The notes: a model not told the origin generated them from the sequence alone. Shown: positions 36,327 through 45,363, numbered from the stretch's first letter. The stretch: 64,000 bases of DNA from Cellulomonas gelida (GCF_006538725.1 NZ_BJLQ01000017.1:1-64000); one strand, 5' to 3'. Made by a program: numbers and translations.

Positions 36327-36545
36327 TCAGGAGAGGAGAGCGCCCAGGAGGGCGGAGACGCCCAGGCCGACCAGGACCCACGCCACCATGCTGCCGACCA
36401 GGTACCCGACGTACGCCAGGCGGCGCGCGGGCGACCCCTCGAAGCGCGGCGCGGGGGTCCAGCGGACCCTCTCCACGAACCGGCGCAGTCGCATGCCGAG
36501 AGCGGGGGAGGCGGGGCGGGCGGGGGACAGGGTGACGGCGGACAC
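36327..36545 (-). CDS. Small single-helix membrane protein
   Basis: A 72-residue protein starting at GTG 36545, 7 nt after GAGGAG. A basic, Pro/Arg-rich first half (about 1-45) is followed by a membrane segment with GYLVGSMVAWVLVGLGVSALLG at the C-terminus. Divergent from the MFS gene. Family not recognised. Confidence 0.65.
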   Translation of the reverse strand: MSAVTLSPARPASPALGMRLRRFVERVRWTPAPRFEGSPARRLAYVGYLVGSMVAWVLVGLGVSALLGALLS

Positions 36546-36663
36546 GACGTGCTCCTCGTGGGACTCAGCTGGAGTGGCGCCGGGGTCGCCGGCACCCCTC
36601 ATCGTCCCACACTCTGGACAATTGACCAGGGCCCTCGGTCCCCCGTCCGGGTATCGTCACCCG

Positions 36664-38034
36664 GTGCTTCACCCGATCGAGCTGCTCGCGCCGCGCCGGC
36701 TCGGCACCGGCTTCCGGTGGGTGCTCGCGTCCTCCTGGACGACGAACCTCGCCGACGGGCTGGTGCTCGCGGCCGGCCCCCTGCTCGTGGCCTCCCGCAC
36801 CCACGACGCGTTCCTCGTCGCGCTCGCGGCGACCGTGCAGTGGTTGCCGCCGCTGGTGTTCGGGCTGTGGGCCGGCGCGCTGACGGACCGGCTCGACCGC
36901 CGCCGGCTCGTCATCACGGTCGACGTGGTGCGCGCGCTCGTCGTCGGGATGCTGGCGACCGCGGTGGTGCTCGACGCCGCGCCCATCGCCCTGGTGCTCG
37001 CGGCGCTGTTCCTGCTCGGGACCGCCGAGACGTTCGCGGACAACGCGTCGAGCACGCTCGTGCCGATGCTCGTCGCACGCGACGACCTCGCCGCCGCCAA
37101 CCAGCGGATCCAGGCGGGCTTCCTCACGATCAACCAGATGATCGCCCCACCGATCGGCGCGGCGATGTTCGCGGTGGGTCAGGCGACTCCGTTCGCGACG
37201 TACGGTGTGCTCGTCCTGGCGGGTGCGGTGCTGGTCTCGCGGCTGCGCCTGCCCCCGCACGGGCTGCAGCGGCACGAGCGCAGCCACATCCGCGCGGACA
37301 TCGCCGAGGGCGTGCGCTGGACCTGGCGGCACCCCGCCGTGCGCACGCTCGTGCTGACGATCTTCATCTTCAACGTGACGTTCGGCGCCGCGTGGTCGGT
37401 GCTCGTGCTCTACGCGCAGCAACGCCTCGGGCTGGGCGCGGTCGGGTTCGGCGTCATCACCACCGTCCAGGCGGTCGGCGGGCTCGTCGGGACCGCGACG
37501 TACGGGTGGCTCACGCGGCGGGTCACGCTCGCGAACCTCATGCGGATCGGCCTCATCATCGAGACCCTCACGCACCTGGCGCTCGCGCTGACGACGACCG
37601 CGTGGGTCGCGATGGGCGTGTTCTTCGTCTTCGGCGCGCACGCGTTCGTGTGGGGCACGACGAGCGTGACGGTGCGTCAGCGCGCCGTGCCGACCGCCTT
37701 GCAGGGCCGGGTCGGGTCGGTGAACCTCGTCGGGGTCTTCGGCGGGCTGGTGATCGGGTCGGCGGTCGGCGGCGCCCTCGCGCAGCACTACGGCGTGACG
37801 GCGCCGTTCTGGTTCGCGTTCGCCGGCTCGGCCGTGTTCGTCGTCGTGATCTGGCGTCAGCTGCGGCACGTCGCGCACACCGACGAGCAGGAGCAGCCCC
37901 TGGACGTGGGCGACGCGGACGGGGGCGACGCGGACGGGGGCGACCTGCACGGGGGCCCGGACGGGGGCCCGGGCGAGGGCCTGGGCGAGGGCACCGCCCA
38001 GGGGCGCGACGAGGTCGACGAGCGCCTGACGTAA
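36664..38034 (+). CDS. MFS exporter (macrolide/siderophore-efflux type)
   Basis: A 456-residue MFS protein of the MFS_3/EntS-like group with 10-12 hydrophobic helices. The signature loop after helix 2 is GLWAGALTDRLDRRR (about 78-92), followed by the conserved helix-4/5 segment FLLGTAETFADN. GTG start at 36664. The last about 45 residues are an unrelated Asp/Gly-rich tail (VGDADGGDADGGDLHGG), encoded by 15-bp tandem units. Efflux of a drug or siderophore is likely; substrate unknown. Confidence 0.88.
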   Translation: MLHPIELLAPRRLGTGFRWVLASSWTTNLADGLVLAAGPLLVASRTHDAFLVALAATVQWLPPLVFGLWAGALTDRLDRRRLVITVDVVRALVVGMLATAVVLDAAPIALVLAALFLLGTAETFADNASSTLVPMLVARDDLAAANQRIQAGFLTINQMIAPPIGAAMFAVGQATPFATYGVLVLAGAVLVSRLRLPPHGLQRHERSHIRADIAEGVRWTWRHPAVRTLVLTIFIFNVTFGAAWSVLVLYAQQRLGLGAVGFGVITTVQAVGGLVGTATYGWLTRRVTLANLMRIGLIIETLTHLALALTTTAWVAMGVFFVFGAHAFVWGTTSVTVRQRAVPTALQGRVGSVNLVGVFGGLVIGSAVGGALAQHYGVTAPFWFAFAGSAVFVVVIWRQLRHVAHTDEQEQPLDVGDADGGDADGGDLHGGPDGGPGEGLGEGTAQGRDEVDERLT

Positions 38035-38063
38035 CCCCCGGGTCGCCGCGGACACTTCTGGGT

Positions 38064-38621
38064 GTGAGCACAGACCAGCCGAGCGACGCGCAGCGGTTCT
38101 CCGAGCTGTGGGACCGGTACGCGCCGCGGATCCAGGCCTACGCGCTGCGTCACGTCGCCCGCGACGAGGCGCCCGAGATCGTCGCCGAGACGTTCCTGGT
38201 CGCGTGGCGTCGGCTGGTCGACGTCCCCGGCGAGCCGCTGCCCTGGCTGCTCGTCGTCGCCCGCAACACCGTCGCGTCCCACCACCGTTCGCGCCACCGC
38301 GCTCGCGTGCTGTCAGACGAGCTCGCTCGCCTGCACGCCGTCGTGGCCCCTGACTCGTCCGCACCGGACGAGGTCGTCCTCGAACGCGACGCGTTGCTGC
38401 GAGCCCTGGCGGCCCTGACCCCGATCGAGCGGGAGGCCCTCCTGCTCGTCGCGTGGGACGGGTTGCTGCCCGCGCAGGCGGCCGCCGTGGCCGGCTGCTC
38501 GACCACCGCGTTCAAGGTGCGTCTGCACCGTGCGCGCCGACGGCTCGACGCGGCGGTCGCCGCCGAGCCCGGCGCACCCGAGGCGCGCGCCGCCCTGACC
38601 CTCGTCTCCCAGGAAGGCTGA
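38064..38621 (+). CDS. ECF RNA polymerase sigma factor
   Basis: A 185-residue group IV sigma factor: region 2 at about 8-75 (LWDRYAPRIQAYALRHV, FLVAWRRL) and region 4 at about 115-165 (LTPIEREALLLVAWDGLLP, with the helix-turn-helix AAAVAGCSTTAFKVRLHRAR). GTG start at 38064. The next gene, 3 bp downstream, encodes a one-helix membrane protein that may be its regulator. Confidence 0.9.
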   Translation: MSTDQPSDAQRFSELWDRYAPRIQAYALRHVARDEAPEIVAETFLVAWRRLVDVPGEPLPWLLVVARNTVASHHRSRHRARVLSDELARLHAVVAPDSSAPDEVVLERDALLRALAALTPIEREALLLVAWDGLLPAQAAAVAGCSTTAFKVRLHRARRRLDAAVAAEPGAPEARAALTLVSQEG

Positions 38622-38624
38622 CCG

Positions 38625-39581
38625 ATGGCCCCGCTGAACCTCACGGACCTGCGGCCCGACCGCACGATCGACCCCGACGGCCTCGCCGCCGCTCACGACC
38701 TGCTGCACGCCCGCATCGACGCGGGCACCGCCCCGACGACCGTCGTCGACCTCGCGCCGCGCCGCCGCAGGGGCGCGGCGCGGCTCGGCCTCGTCGGCGC
38801 TGCCGCTGCGGCCGCTGCGGTCGTCACGCTCGTGCTCCCCAACCCGACGGACACGGCCGCGTTCGCGGGCTGGACGGCGGTGCCCGCGCAGCTCGACGCG
38901 GCCGACACCGCGGCCGCCGGTGAGCAGTGCCTGGCGCTGCGCACCGGTGTCGCGGGCACCGGGCCGGACGCTCCGACGAACCTCGCCGACGCGAAGGCGG
39001 TCCTCGCCGACCGCCGCGGCGAGACGACGTTCACCGTGCTCAGCTCCGGGGCCGGGCTGCAGTCGTGCCTGATCGGACCGCGCACGCGGGTGTCGATGGT
39101 GCTGTCCGGGGCCGGAGGCGACGCGGTCACGTCGTGGGACGTCGGTGCCCAGAACCCCGGCACCGCCGAGACGGCGCCCGACACCCAGCTGAGCGTCGGT
39201 GTCGTGGGGCCGGACGCGACGCCCACGGCCGACGGGGCGACCTACGCCACGGGTGGGATCGAGGGGGTCGGCTCCGACGAGCCGTGGGGGTACGGCATCG
39301 GGCGCGTCGGGGCGGATGTGACGTCCGTCGACGTGCACCTCAGCGACGGCAGCGTCGTGCAGGCGAGCGTCGCGGGCGGGGTGTGGGCCGCGTGGTGGCC
39401 GACGCAGGAGCTCGTCGCGCAGGTCGTGCCGACGCTCGCCGACGGCACGGTCGGGCAGTCCCCCGAGATCGACACCGGGACGCTCGAGCTCACGCTCGAC
39501 GAGGCAGCCGAGGGCGCCCCGACCTCCGACGAGTCGCCCGAGGAGTCGGTCGGCGAGGGGACTCCAGGCTCCGGCGACTGA
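38625..39581 (+). CDS. Single-pass membrane protein linked to the ECF sigma factor
   Basis: A 318-residue protein: about 50-residue cytoplasmic N-terminus with a RRRRGAARLGL membrane-proximal stretch, one transmembrane helix (about 53-74) and a large extracytoplasmic part with two cysteines (about 105 and 147) and an acidic Ser/Glu tail. No clear zinc anti-sigma motif (HxxxCxxC) is visible, but the position and topology fit a membrane-bound regulator of the preceding sigma factor. Function inferred from context. Confidence 0.8.
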   Translation: MAPLNLTDLRPDRTIDPDGLAAAHDLLHARIDAGTAPTTVVDLAPRRRRGAARLGLVGAAAAAAAVVTLVLPNPTDTAAFAGWTAVPAQLDAADTAAAGEQCLALRTGVAGTGPDAPTNLADAKAVLADRRGETTFTVLSSGAGLQSCLIGPRTRVSMVLSGAGGDAVTSWDVGAQNPGTAETAPDTQLSVGVVGPDATPTADGATYATGGIEGVGSDEPWGYGIGRVGADVTSVDVHLSDGSVVQASVAGGVWAAWWPTQELVAQVVPTLADGTVGQSPEIDTGTLELTLDEAAEGAPTSDESPEESVGEGTPGSGD

Positions 39582-39623
39582 GCAGCCGACCGAGCAGCCG
39601 ACCGGGCAGCACTGCCCGGCACT

Positions 39624-39656
39624 GAGGCGCGGCGTCCTGAGAGGGCGCCGCGCCTC
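39624..39656 (+). terminator. Hairpin after the sigma-factor operon
   Basis: Perfect 11-bp stem GAGGCGCGGCG/CGCCGCGCCTC (39624-39634 with 39646-39656), 11-nt loop, 42 bp downstream of the stop of the sigma-linked gene. Confidence 0.7.
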
Positions 39657-39663
39657 GGCGCGC

Positions 39664-39708
39664 CGACCTGTCGGGTGTCGACCTGTCGGGCGTCGACCTG
39701 TCGAGTGG
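39664..39708. repeat. 15-bp tandem repeat, three units
   Basis: Three CGACCTGTCGGGTGT-type units at 39664, 39679 and 39694, each with one or two changes, between the hairpin and the next sigma factor. Noncoding as read here. Confidence 0.85.
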
Positions 39709-39811
39709 CGTCGGCCGCGCGCGTCATCCCCTCGACGGCCGCCACCGGTGCGGGCAGAGTGAGACCGACGAGGGAAGGACGTGGGATGGACGGCCCGACG
39801 ACGAGCCCGGC

Positions 39812-41149
39812 ATGACCGACGAGCACGACGACCCGGTCCGCGCGGCGCTCGACGAGGCGTGGCGGTCGAGCTGGTCGCGCGTGGTCGCGCTGCTCGTCGC
39901 GCAGTACCGCCGCCCCGACCTCGCGGAGGACGCCGCCGCCGACGCGTTCGAGGCCGCAGCCCGCACGTGGCGCTCGTCGGGCGTGCCCACCAACCCGGGC
40001 GCGTGGCTGCTCACCGCCGCGCGCCGACGCGTGCTCGACCGCCTCCGCAGCGAGGCCGTGCACCGACGCAAGGAGCCCCTGATGGCCGTCGACGACGAGA
40101 TGCGCGCGCTGGCCGCCGCAGCGGTCGCCGTCGACCCGGGCGGGCACGTCGCGGACGAGCAGCTGCGTCTCGTGTTCGCGTGCTGTCACCCCGCGATCGC
40201 GGCCGACGACCGCGTCGCGCTGACGTTGCGGTTCGTCGTCGGCCTGCCGACGAGCGAGATCGCGCGGCTGCAGCTCGTGCAGGAGACGACGATGGCGGCG
40301 CGGATCACGCGCGCGAAGAAGCGGCTCGCGTCGTCCGACATCCCGTTCGAGACGCCCGCTCCGGAGGCACTCGCGGACCGCCTCGACGTGGTGGCCACGG
40401 TCGTGTACCTGATGTTCACCTCCGCCTACCAGCCCGGCGCGGACGGGCTGCGCGTCGACCTGGGGAACGAGGCGATCCGGCTCGCCCGCACGCTCGACGA
40501 GCTGCTCCCGGGCCAAGCCGTGGTCCGTGCGCTGCTCGCGCTCATGCTGCTGCAGCACTCGCGCCGCGACGCGCGCCTCGACGACGCGGGCGACCTCGTC
40601 CTGCTGCCGGACCAGGACCGGGCCCGCTGGCACCACGACGAGATCGCCCAGGGTGTCGCGCTGCTCGAGTCGCTCCCGGAGCGCACGGACTCCCGGCTCA
40701 CGACCGAGTACCGGCTGCAGGCGATGGTCGCCGCCGAGCACGCGACCGCCCCGACGCCGGATGCGACGCGCTGGCCGGTGATCGCGGACCTGTACCTGCA
40801 GCTCGAGCTGGTGACGGGTTCGCCGGTCGTGCGCCTCGCGCGCGCGGTCGCGCTCGCCGAGGCCGAGCGGCCGAGCGCGGGCCTCGCCCTGCTCGAGGGT
40901 CTGGACGACGCGCTGCCGCACCACCACCGCGTGCCGTCGGTGCGCGCCGAGCTGCTGGCGCGCGCGGGCGAGGTCGACGACGCGGTCCGCGCGTACGACC
41001 GCGCGATCGCGATGGCGACGAGCCCCGCCGAGCTCCGGCACCTGCGCTCGCGCCGCGCCGCACTCGTCGGCGCCGACGCCGAGAACGGCACTCCCCGCGC
41101 CGACAGCACACCGGACGCAGGCTCGGGTCAGCCGGCGAGCAGCAGGTAG
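39812..41149 (+). CDS. ECF sigma factor with C-terminal DUF6596 extension (ECF42-like)
   Basis: A 445-residue protein. Region 2 at about 15-85 (AEDAAADAFEAAARTW, GAWLLTAARRRVLDRLR) and region 4 at about 120-170 (RVALTLRFVVGLPTSEIARL, TTMAARITRAKKRL) form the sigma part. The C-terminal about 250 residues, including the FTSAYQPGADGLRVDLGNEAIRLARTL region, match the TPR-like extension of ECF42 sigma factors, which replace an anti-sigma with a fused regulatory domain. ATG at 39812. It overlaps the convergent mntH gene by 22 bp at its 3-prime end. Confidence 0.93.
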   Translation: MTDEHDDPVRAALDEAWRSSWSRVVALLVAQYRRPDLAEDAAADAFEAAARTWRSSGVPTNPGAWLLTAARRRVLDRLRSEAVHRRKEPLMAVDDEMRALAAAAVAVDPGGHVADEQLRLVFACCHPAIAADDRVALTLRFVVGLPTSEIARLQLVQETTMAARITRAKKRLASSDIPFETPAPEALADRLDVVATVVYLMFTSAYQPGADGLRVDLGNEAIRLARTLDELLPGQAVVRALLALMLLQHSRRDARLDDAGDLVLLPDQDRARWHHDEIAQGVALLESLPERTDSRLTTEYRLQAMVAAEHATAPTPDATRWPVIADLYLQLELVTGSPVVRLARAVALAEAERPSAGLALLEGLDDALPHHHRVPSVRAELLARAGEVDDAVRAYDRAIAMATSPAELRHLRSRRAALVGADAENGTPRADSTPDAGSGQPASSR

Positions 41150-42381
41150 AGCAGCGCGCCGTTGAGCGCGACGACCAGCGCGACGACCGCGACGAGCACG
41201 ACGTGCAGGCGCGTGCGCGTCCGCGCCTCGCCCATGACCTCGCGCGAGCGCGTGAGCCTGACCAGCGGGATCATCGCGAACGGGATGCCGAAGCTCAGCA
41301 CGACCTGCGACACGACGAGCGTCCACGTCGGGTCCGCGCCCCACGCGAGCAGCAGCACCGCGGGGACGATGGTCGCGGAGCGGCGCGCCAGGATCGGGAT
41401 CCGCTTGTGCAGCAGCCCGGCCATGATCGTCGCGCCGGCGTACGAGCCGACCGACGTCGACGCGAGCCCCGAGGCGAGCAGCCCGATCGCGAACGCGACG
41501 CCGACGACCGGGCCCAGCGCGTCGGTGATCGCGGCGTGCGCGCCCTCGATCGAGTCCGTGCCCGGCACCCCGCGCAGGCCCGAGGCCGCGAGCAGCAGCA
41601 GGCCGATGTTGACCAGGCCGGCGACGACGAGCGCGAGCCCCACGTCCCAGCGTGTCGCGCGCAGCAGGCGGTCGCGCCACGGCCCGGCTTCGGCGTACCC
41701 GTGGCGGTCGCGCGCGAGCGCGGAGTGCACGTAGATCGCGTGCGGCATGACGGTCGCGCCGAGCATCGATGCGGCGAGCAGCACGGAGTCGCTGCCCTCG
41801 AACCGCGGGACCAGCCCGGACAGCACGCCGCGCGCATCGGGCGGGCTCACGACGAGCCCCGCGAGGAACCCGACGGTGATGACGGCCAGCAGCGCGACGA
41901 TCACGTGCTCGAACCGGCGCTGGCCGAACCGGTCCTGCGTGCCGAGCAGCGCGAGCGAGACCAGCCCGACGATCACGCCGCCGAGCCACAGCGGCACGCC
42001 GAACAGCAGGTGCAGCGCGATGGCCCCGCCGACGACCTCGGCGATGTCGGTCGCGGCGGCGACGAGCTCGGCCTGCGCCCAGAACGCGAGCCGCGGCCCG
42101 CGGCGCAGGCGGTCCCCCAGGACGTCGGGCAGCGACCGGCCGGTGACCAGCCCGAGCTTGGCCGACTGGTACTGCACCAGCACGGCCATGGCGTTGGCGG
42201 CGACGAGCACCCAGAGCAGCAGGTACCCGTAGCGCGCCCCGGCGGTGAGGTTCGCGGCGACGTTCCCCGGGTCGACGTAGGCGATCGCGGCGACGAACGC
42301 CGGCCCGAGCAGCAGCGGGCCGCGGGGGCGGCGGGCCGGTCGCCGCAGCGTGGTGCGCGCCGCCGCGGGAGCCTGCGTCAT
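41128..42381 (-). CDS. mntH: NRAMP-family Mn2+/divalent metal transporter
   Basis: A 417-residue membrane protein with about 11 hydrophobic helices. Metal-site motifs DPGNVAAN in helix 1 and MPHAIYVHSA in helix 6 are intact. The ATG at 42381 is chosen because GGAGG lies 8-12 bases upstream; an ATG at 42396 has no ribosome site and sits next to the operator-like palindrome. Uptake of Mn2+ (or Fe2+) by proton symport. Confidence 0.95.
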   Translation of the reverse strand: MTQAPAAARTTLRRPARRPRGPLLLGPAFVAAIAYVDPGNVAANLTAGARYGYLLLWVLVAANAMAVLVQYQSAKLGLVTGRSLPDVLGDRLRRGPRLAFWAQAELVAAATDIAEVVGGAIALHLLFGVPLWLGGVIVGLVSLALLGTQDRFGQRRFEHVIVALLAVITVGFLAGLVVSPPDARGVLSGLVPRFEGSDSVLLAASMLGATVMPHAIYVHSALARDRHGYAEAGPWRDRLLRATRWDVGLALVVAGLVNIGLLLLAASGLRGVPGTDSIEGAHAAITDALGPVVGVAFAIGLLASGLASTSVGSYAGATIMAGLLHKRIPILARRSATIVPAVLLLAWGADPTWTLVVSQVVLSFGIPFAMIPLVRLTRSREVMGEARTRTRLHVVLVAVVALVVALNGALLYLLLAG

Positions 42382-42400
42382 TCGGTCATCCTCCATCAGA

Positions 42401-42418
42401 AGTTCGGTGATCCGAACT
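42401..42418. promoter_or_regulatory. Palindromic operator upstream of mntH
   Basis: AGTTCGG-TGAT-CCGAACT is a perfect 7-bp inverted repeat with a 4-bp centre, 20 bp upstream of the mntH start. The size and placement fit a DtxR/MntR-type metalloregulator site controlling mntH; the regulator itself is not in the window. Confidence 0.65.
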
Positions 42419-42499
42419 CTACGCCGGGACGACGACGGAGGGAGGGTCTTCCTGCGACTCGGCGCCCTCTCGTCGTGGCGTGCCGCCGGCCCGACCGCG

Positions 42500-43159
42500 T
42501 CAGGCCGCGGCGACCTCGCGGACCCAGGTGCCGTCGGTGGTGGGCGCGAAGCCCACGCTCCGGAAGTAGTCCCGGTTCGCCGGGACGGGGTCGACGACCA
42601 GACGCTCGAACCCGCGCTCGCGGAACACCCCGGAGCGGCGGTACACGAACTCCCCGGGCGTGAAGTCCCGGAACCGCGGCGTCACGTAGTCCATGAGCAC
42701 GCGCGCCGTGCCGGCGCCCTCGTCGCGCACCTGCACCACGCCGACGGTCTCGTCGCCCCGCACGACGAGGAAGGCGGCCGACGCCTCGTCGGGCGCCCCG
42801 CCCGCGACCCCGCCGGGACCCGCGGCCACGGCGCCACGCCCGGGCTCGAACTTCGCCATGTCGGACGCGTGCACCGCCAGGACCCGGCCCAGGTAGGCAT
42901 CGTCGGGGGCGACCTCGACGACCTCGTACGCGGCCTCGTCGTGCCGCTCGCGCAGCAGGCGCACGAGCCAGTAGACGTCGATGATCGTGATCGCCGCGTT
43001 CATGGCGGCGAACGGCCACACGTCGATCGCGATGTTGTACGCGGTGGCGATCGCCGCACCCGCCAGGTTCATCACCCGGAAGCGCAGCACGCGGGCCTGC
43101 ATGAGCGAGACGACGACCAGCACGGAGCCGGTCCAGCCGATGACCTCGAGCCAGTTCAT
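42500..43159 (-). CDS. YgjV-like membrane domain fused to a GNAT-like domain
   Basis: A 219-residue protein. The N-terminal about 75 residues contain three hydrophobic helices resembling YgjV-type inner membrane proteins (LEVIGWTGSVLVVVSLMQ, AAIATAYNIAIDVWPFAA, MNAAITIIDVYWLVRLL). The rest looks like a GNAT-fold domain (AAFLVVRGDETVGVVQVRDEG and YFRSVGFAPTTDG), though the acetyl-CoA binding motif is weak. A membrane-tethered acetyltransferase-like protein is inferred. ATG at 43159, divergent from the next GNAT gene. Confidence 0.78.
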   Translation of the reverse strand: MNWLEVIGWTGSVLVVVSLMQARVLRFRVMNLAGAAIATAYNIAIDVWPFAAMNAAITIIDVYWLVRLLRERHDEAAYEVVEVAPDDAYLGRVLAVHASDMAKFEPGRGAVAAGPGGVAGGAPDEASAAFLVVRGDETVGVVQVRDEGAGTARVLMDYVTPRFRDFTPGEFVYRRSGVFRERGFERLVVDPVPANRDYFRSVGFAPTTDGTWVREVAAA

Positions 43160-43224
43160 GCCCCGAGCGTAGGCGTCCGCAATTGCGTGGCGCGCAGGAC
43201 CCACCCGGGCGCACGCTGACGTCC

Positions 43225-44364
43225 ATGACCACCGTCCGAGAGGTACCCGTGACGGCCACGGCGACGGAGCCGGCGGCCGCACTGCTGCGCGCGTACGTCG
43301 ACGCGTGCAACGACGTGTCGCGCTCCGTCTGGGGCACCGACGACTACCGGCGCGAGCCCGCCGAGATGCTCGAGGCGATGCGCGAGAAGCCGTACGAGAC
43401 GTTCGTCCGCCTGGTCGCGCTCGACGACGAGCACGCCGACGTCCCCGACGACGAGATCCCGCTGGAGGCCGTGCTCGGCACGGGCGTCGTGGTGCTCCCG
43501 CAGCAGGACAACCTGACCTGGGCGTACGTCGGCGCCACGGTCCGGCCCGCCCACCGCGGACGCGGCGTCGGCTCGACGATCCTCGACGCGTGCCTCGCCC
43601 TCGCGCGCGAGAACGGCCGCACCACGCTCATGGCGGAGACCGACCACCGCGCCGAGCCGCCCGAGGGCCCGGAGTCCCTCACCGCACCCACGGGTTCGGG
43701 GCGGGTCCCGCTCGACGAGGCCGGCGTACGGTTCCTGACCCAGCGCGGCTGGGACCTCGAGCAGGTCGCGCGGCGTTCGGTGCTGCCGCTGCCGCTCGAC
43801 CCCGCCGTCGTCGAGGAGCAGCGGGCGCGCGCCGCCCTGGCCGCGGGCGACGACTACCGCACGGTCAGCTGGGACGGCCCGGTCCCTGACGAGTGGGTCG
43901 AGGCGATGGCCGCGCTCTACACCGAGATGAGCGACGCACCGCCGATGGGCGGGCTCGAGTACGAGCAGGACCAGTGGGACGCCGCGCGCGTGCGCCACCA
44001 CGACGACGAGCACGTCAAGCGCGGCATCCAGAGCTGGACGACCGTCGCGCAGCACGTCCCGTCCGGCGCGCTCGTCGGGTACACGACGCTCATGGAGGTC
44101 CCCCCGGTGCGCGACCTCGTGCACCAGGAGGACACGCTCGTGGCCGCGGCGCACCGCGGGCACCGGCTCGGCATGCTGCTCAAGGCGACGAACCTGCAGC
44201 GCCTGGCCGCCGCGCGGCCCGACGCCCGGCGCATCGACACGTGGAACGCCGAGGAGAACGGGCACATGCTCGCGATCAACGTCGACCTGGGCTTCCGACC
44301 CGCCGGGTGCTCCGGCGAGTGGCAGCTCAAGCTCGGCACGGCCCACGGACAGACGACACCCTGA
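43225..44364 (+). CDS. Double-domain GNAT acetyltransferase
   Basis: A 379-residue protein with two GNAT units. The N-terminal one has VGATVRPAHRGRGVGSTIL (about 109-127), a good acetyl-CoA binding motif; the C-terminal one has VAAAHRGHRLGMLLKATNL. The arrangement resembles mycothiol-synthase-like tandem GNAT proteins, but active-site identity with MshD cannot be judged here. ATG at 43225. Confidence 0.86.
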   Translation: MTTVREVPVTATATEPAAALLRAYVDACNDVSRSVWGTDDYRREPAEMLEAMREKPYETFVRLVALDDEHADVPDDEIPLEAVLGTGVVVLPQQDNLTWAYVGATVRPAHRGRGVGSTILDACLALARENGRTTLMAETDHRAEPPEGPESLTAPTGSGRVPLDEAGVRFLTQRGWDLEQVARRSVLPLPLDPAVVEEQRARAALAAGDDYRTVSWDGPVPDEWVEAMAALYTEMSDAPPMGGLEYEQDQWDAARVRHHDDEHVKRGIQSWTTVAQHVPSGALVGYTTLMEVPPVRDLVHQEDTLVAAAHRGHRLGMLLKATNLQRLAAARPDARRIDTWNAEENGHMLAINVDLGFRPAGCSGEWQLKLGTAHGQTTP

Positions 44365-44442
44365 CGGCGCGCGTCAGCGCTCTGCGTCGGCGCGAGCCAG
44401 CGGGTCTCACGGTCGGCGGACGCTCGTCGTCGCGCGCGCCGG

Positions 44443-45231
44443 TCAGGGCTGCGGGTCGGTGGCGGGCTGGTCCGCCGAGGTCGGGGGGTCCGTCGGCTCG
44501 TCGGCCAGCAGGCGGTACAGGTCGCGGCGGGCCGCGTCGATCGCGGCGACGGCCCGCGCGACCTGGGCGGCCGTCCCGGTCCGGGCGACCTGCTCGGCCG
44601 CGCCCGCGAGCGCGCCGACCGCGTGGTGCAGCGCACGGCCGGGGTGCTCGGCATCGTCGTCCGACGAGGCCTGCCACGGGTCGCCCAGGTCGCCGACGTG
44701 CTCGGTGACGTAGGTGCCGCCGGCCTCGGTGAGCGTCGCGAGCTTGCGGCCCGACTCGCTCACGATCGCGACGAGGCCCTCGTCCTCGAGCGCCGAGAGC
44801 GCGGGGTAGATCGCGCCCGGGCTCGGCCGCCACCGCCCCTGCGTGCGCTCGTCGATCTCCTGGATGAGCTGATAGCCGTGCATCGGCTGCTCGGCGAGCA
44901 GCAGCAGGATCGCGGCGCGGGTGTCCCCGCGCCCGGCCCGGCGGCCACGGCCGCGGTGACCCTCGGGGCCACCGAAGCCCCAGGGCGGGCCGAACCCGCG
45001 CGGTCCGCGAGGACCGTCGCCCCACGGGCCACGCGGCCCGAAGCCCGGGCCACCAGGTCCACCGGGTCCGCCGGGGCCACGTCGGGCACGCTCGGGCCCG
45101 TCCCAGCCGGCCGCCCAGGGGCCGCGCTCGGGACGCCGACGGCGTTGGCCGCGCTCGCGGCCGGTGAGGTTCTCGATCGGGTCGGGGCGCTGGTCGCGCC
45201 TCCCGCACCCGGAGTCGTCGTGCTCTCGCAT
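44443..45231 (-). CDS. PadR-family transcriptional regulator with Gly/Pro/Arg-rich N-terminus
   Basis: A 262-residue regulator: winged helix of PadR type at about 108-190 (AAILLLLAEQPMHGYQLIQEI, SPGAIYPALSALEDEGLV) and a C-terminal helical dimerisation arm. The first about 100 residues are a disordered GPGGPGGPG- and RGPRGFGPP-rich extension. ATG at 45231 follows AGGAGG at suitable distance; longer in-frame starts exist. Autoregulation through the nearby palindrome is likely; the target transporter or enzyme is not adjacent. Confidence 0.9.
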   Translation of the reverse strand: MREHDDSGCGRRDQRPDPIENLTGRERGQRRRRPERGPWAAGWDGPERARRGPGGPGGPGGPGFGPRGPWGDGPRGPRGFGPPWGFGGPEGHRGRGRRAGRGDTRAAILLLLAEQPMHGYQLIQEIDERTQGRWRPSPGAIYPALSALEDEGLVAIVSESGRKLATLTEAGGTYVTEHVGDLGDPWQASSDDDAEHPGRALHHAVGALAGAAEQVARTGTAAQVARAVAAIDAARRDLYRLLADEPTDPPTSADQPATDPQP

Positions 45232-45276
45232 GGGGTGCCTCCTGGCATCTGGGTCGTCGGACATCGACGACGACGT

Positions 45277-45290
45277 AACGATATATCGTT
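45277..45290. promoter_or_regulatory. PadR operator-like palindrome AACGATATATCGTT
   Basis: A perfect 14-bp palindrome, AT-rich in an otherwise GC-rich region, 46 bp upstream of the PadR start. Together with the adjoining GATACATCG it is the best candidate for the autoregulatory site and overlaps the likely promoter. Confidence 0.65.
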
Positions 45291-45363
45291 GATACATCGC
45301 AGACAACCCCTCTGCCACGCCCTGCCGGACTGCGCCGCGCCCCACACCCACACCCATCAACCC

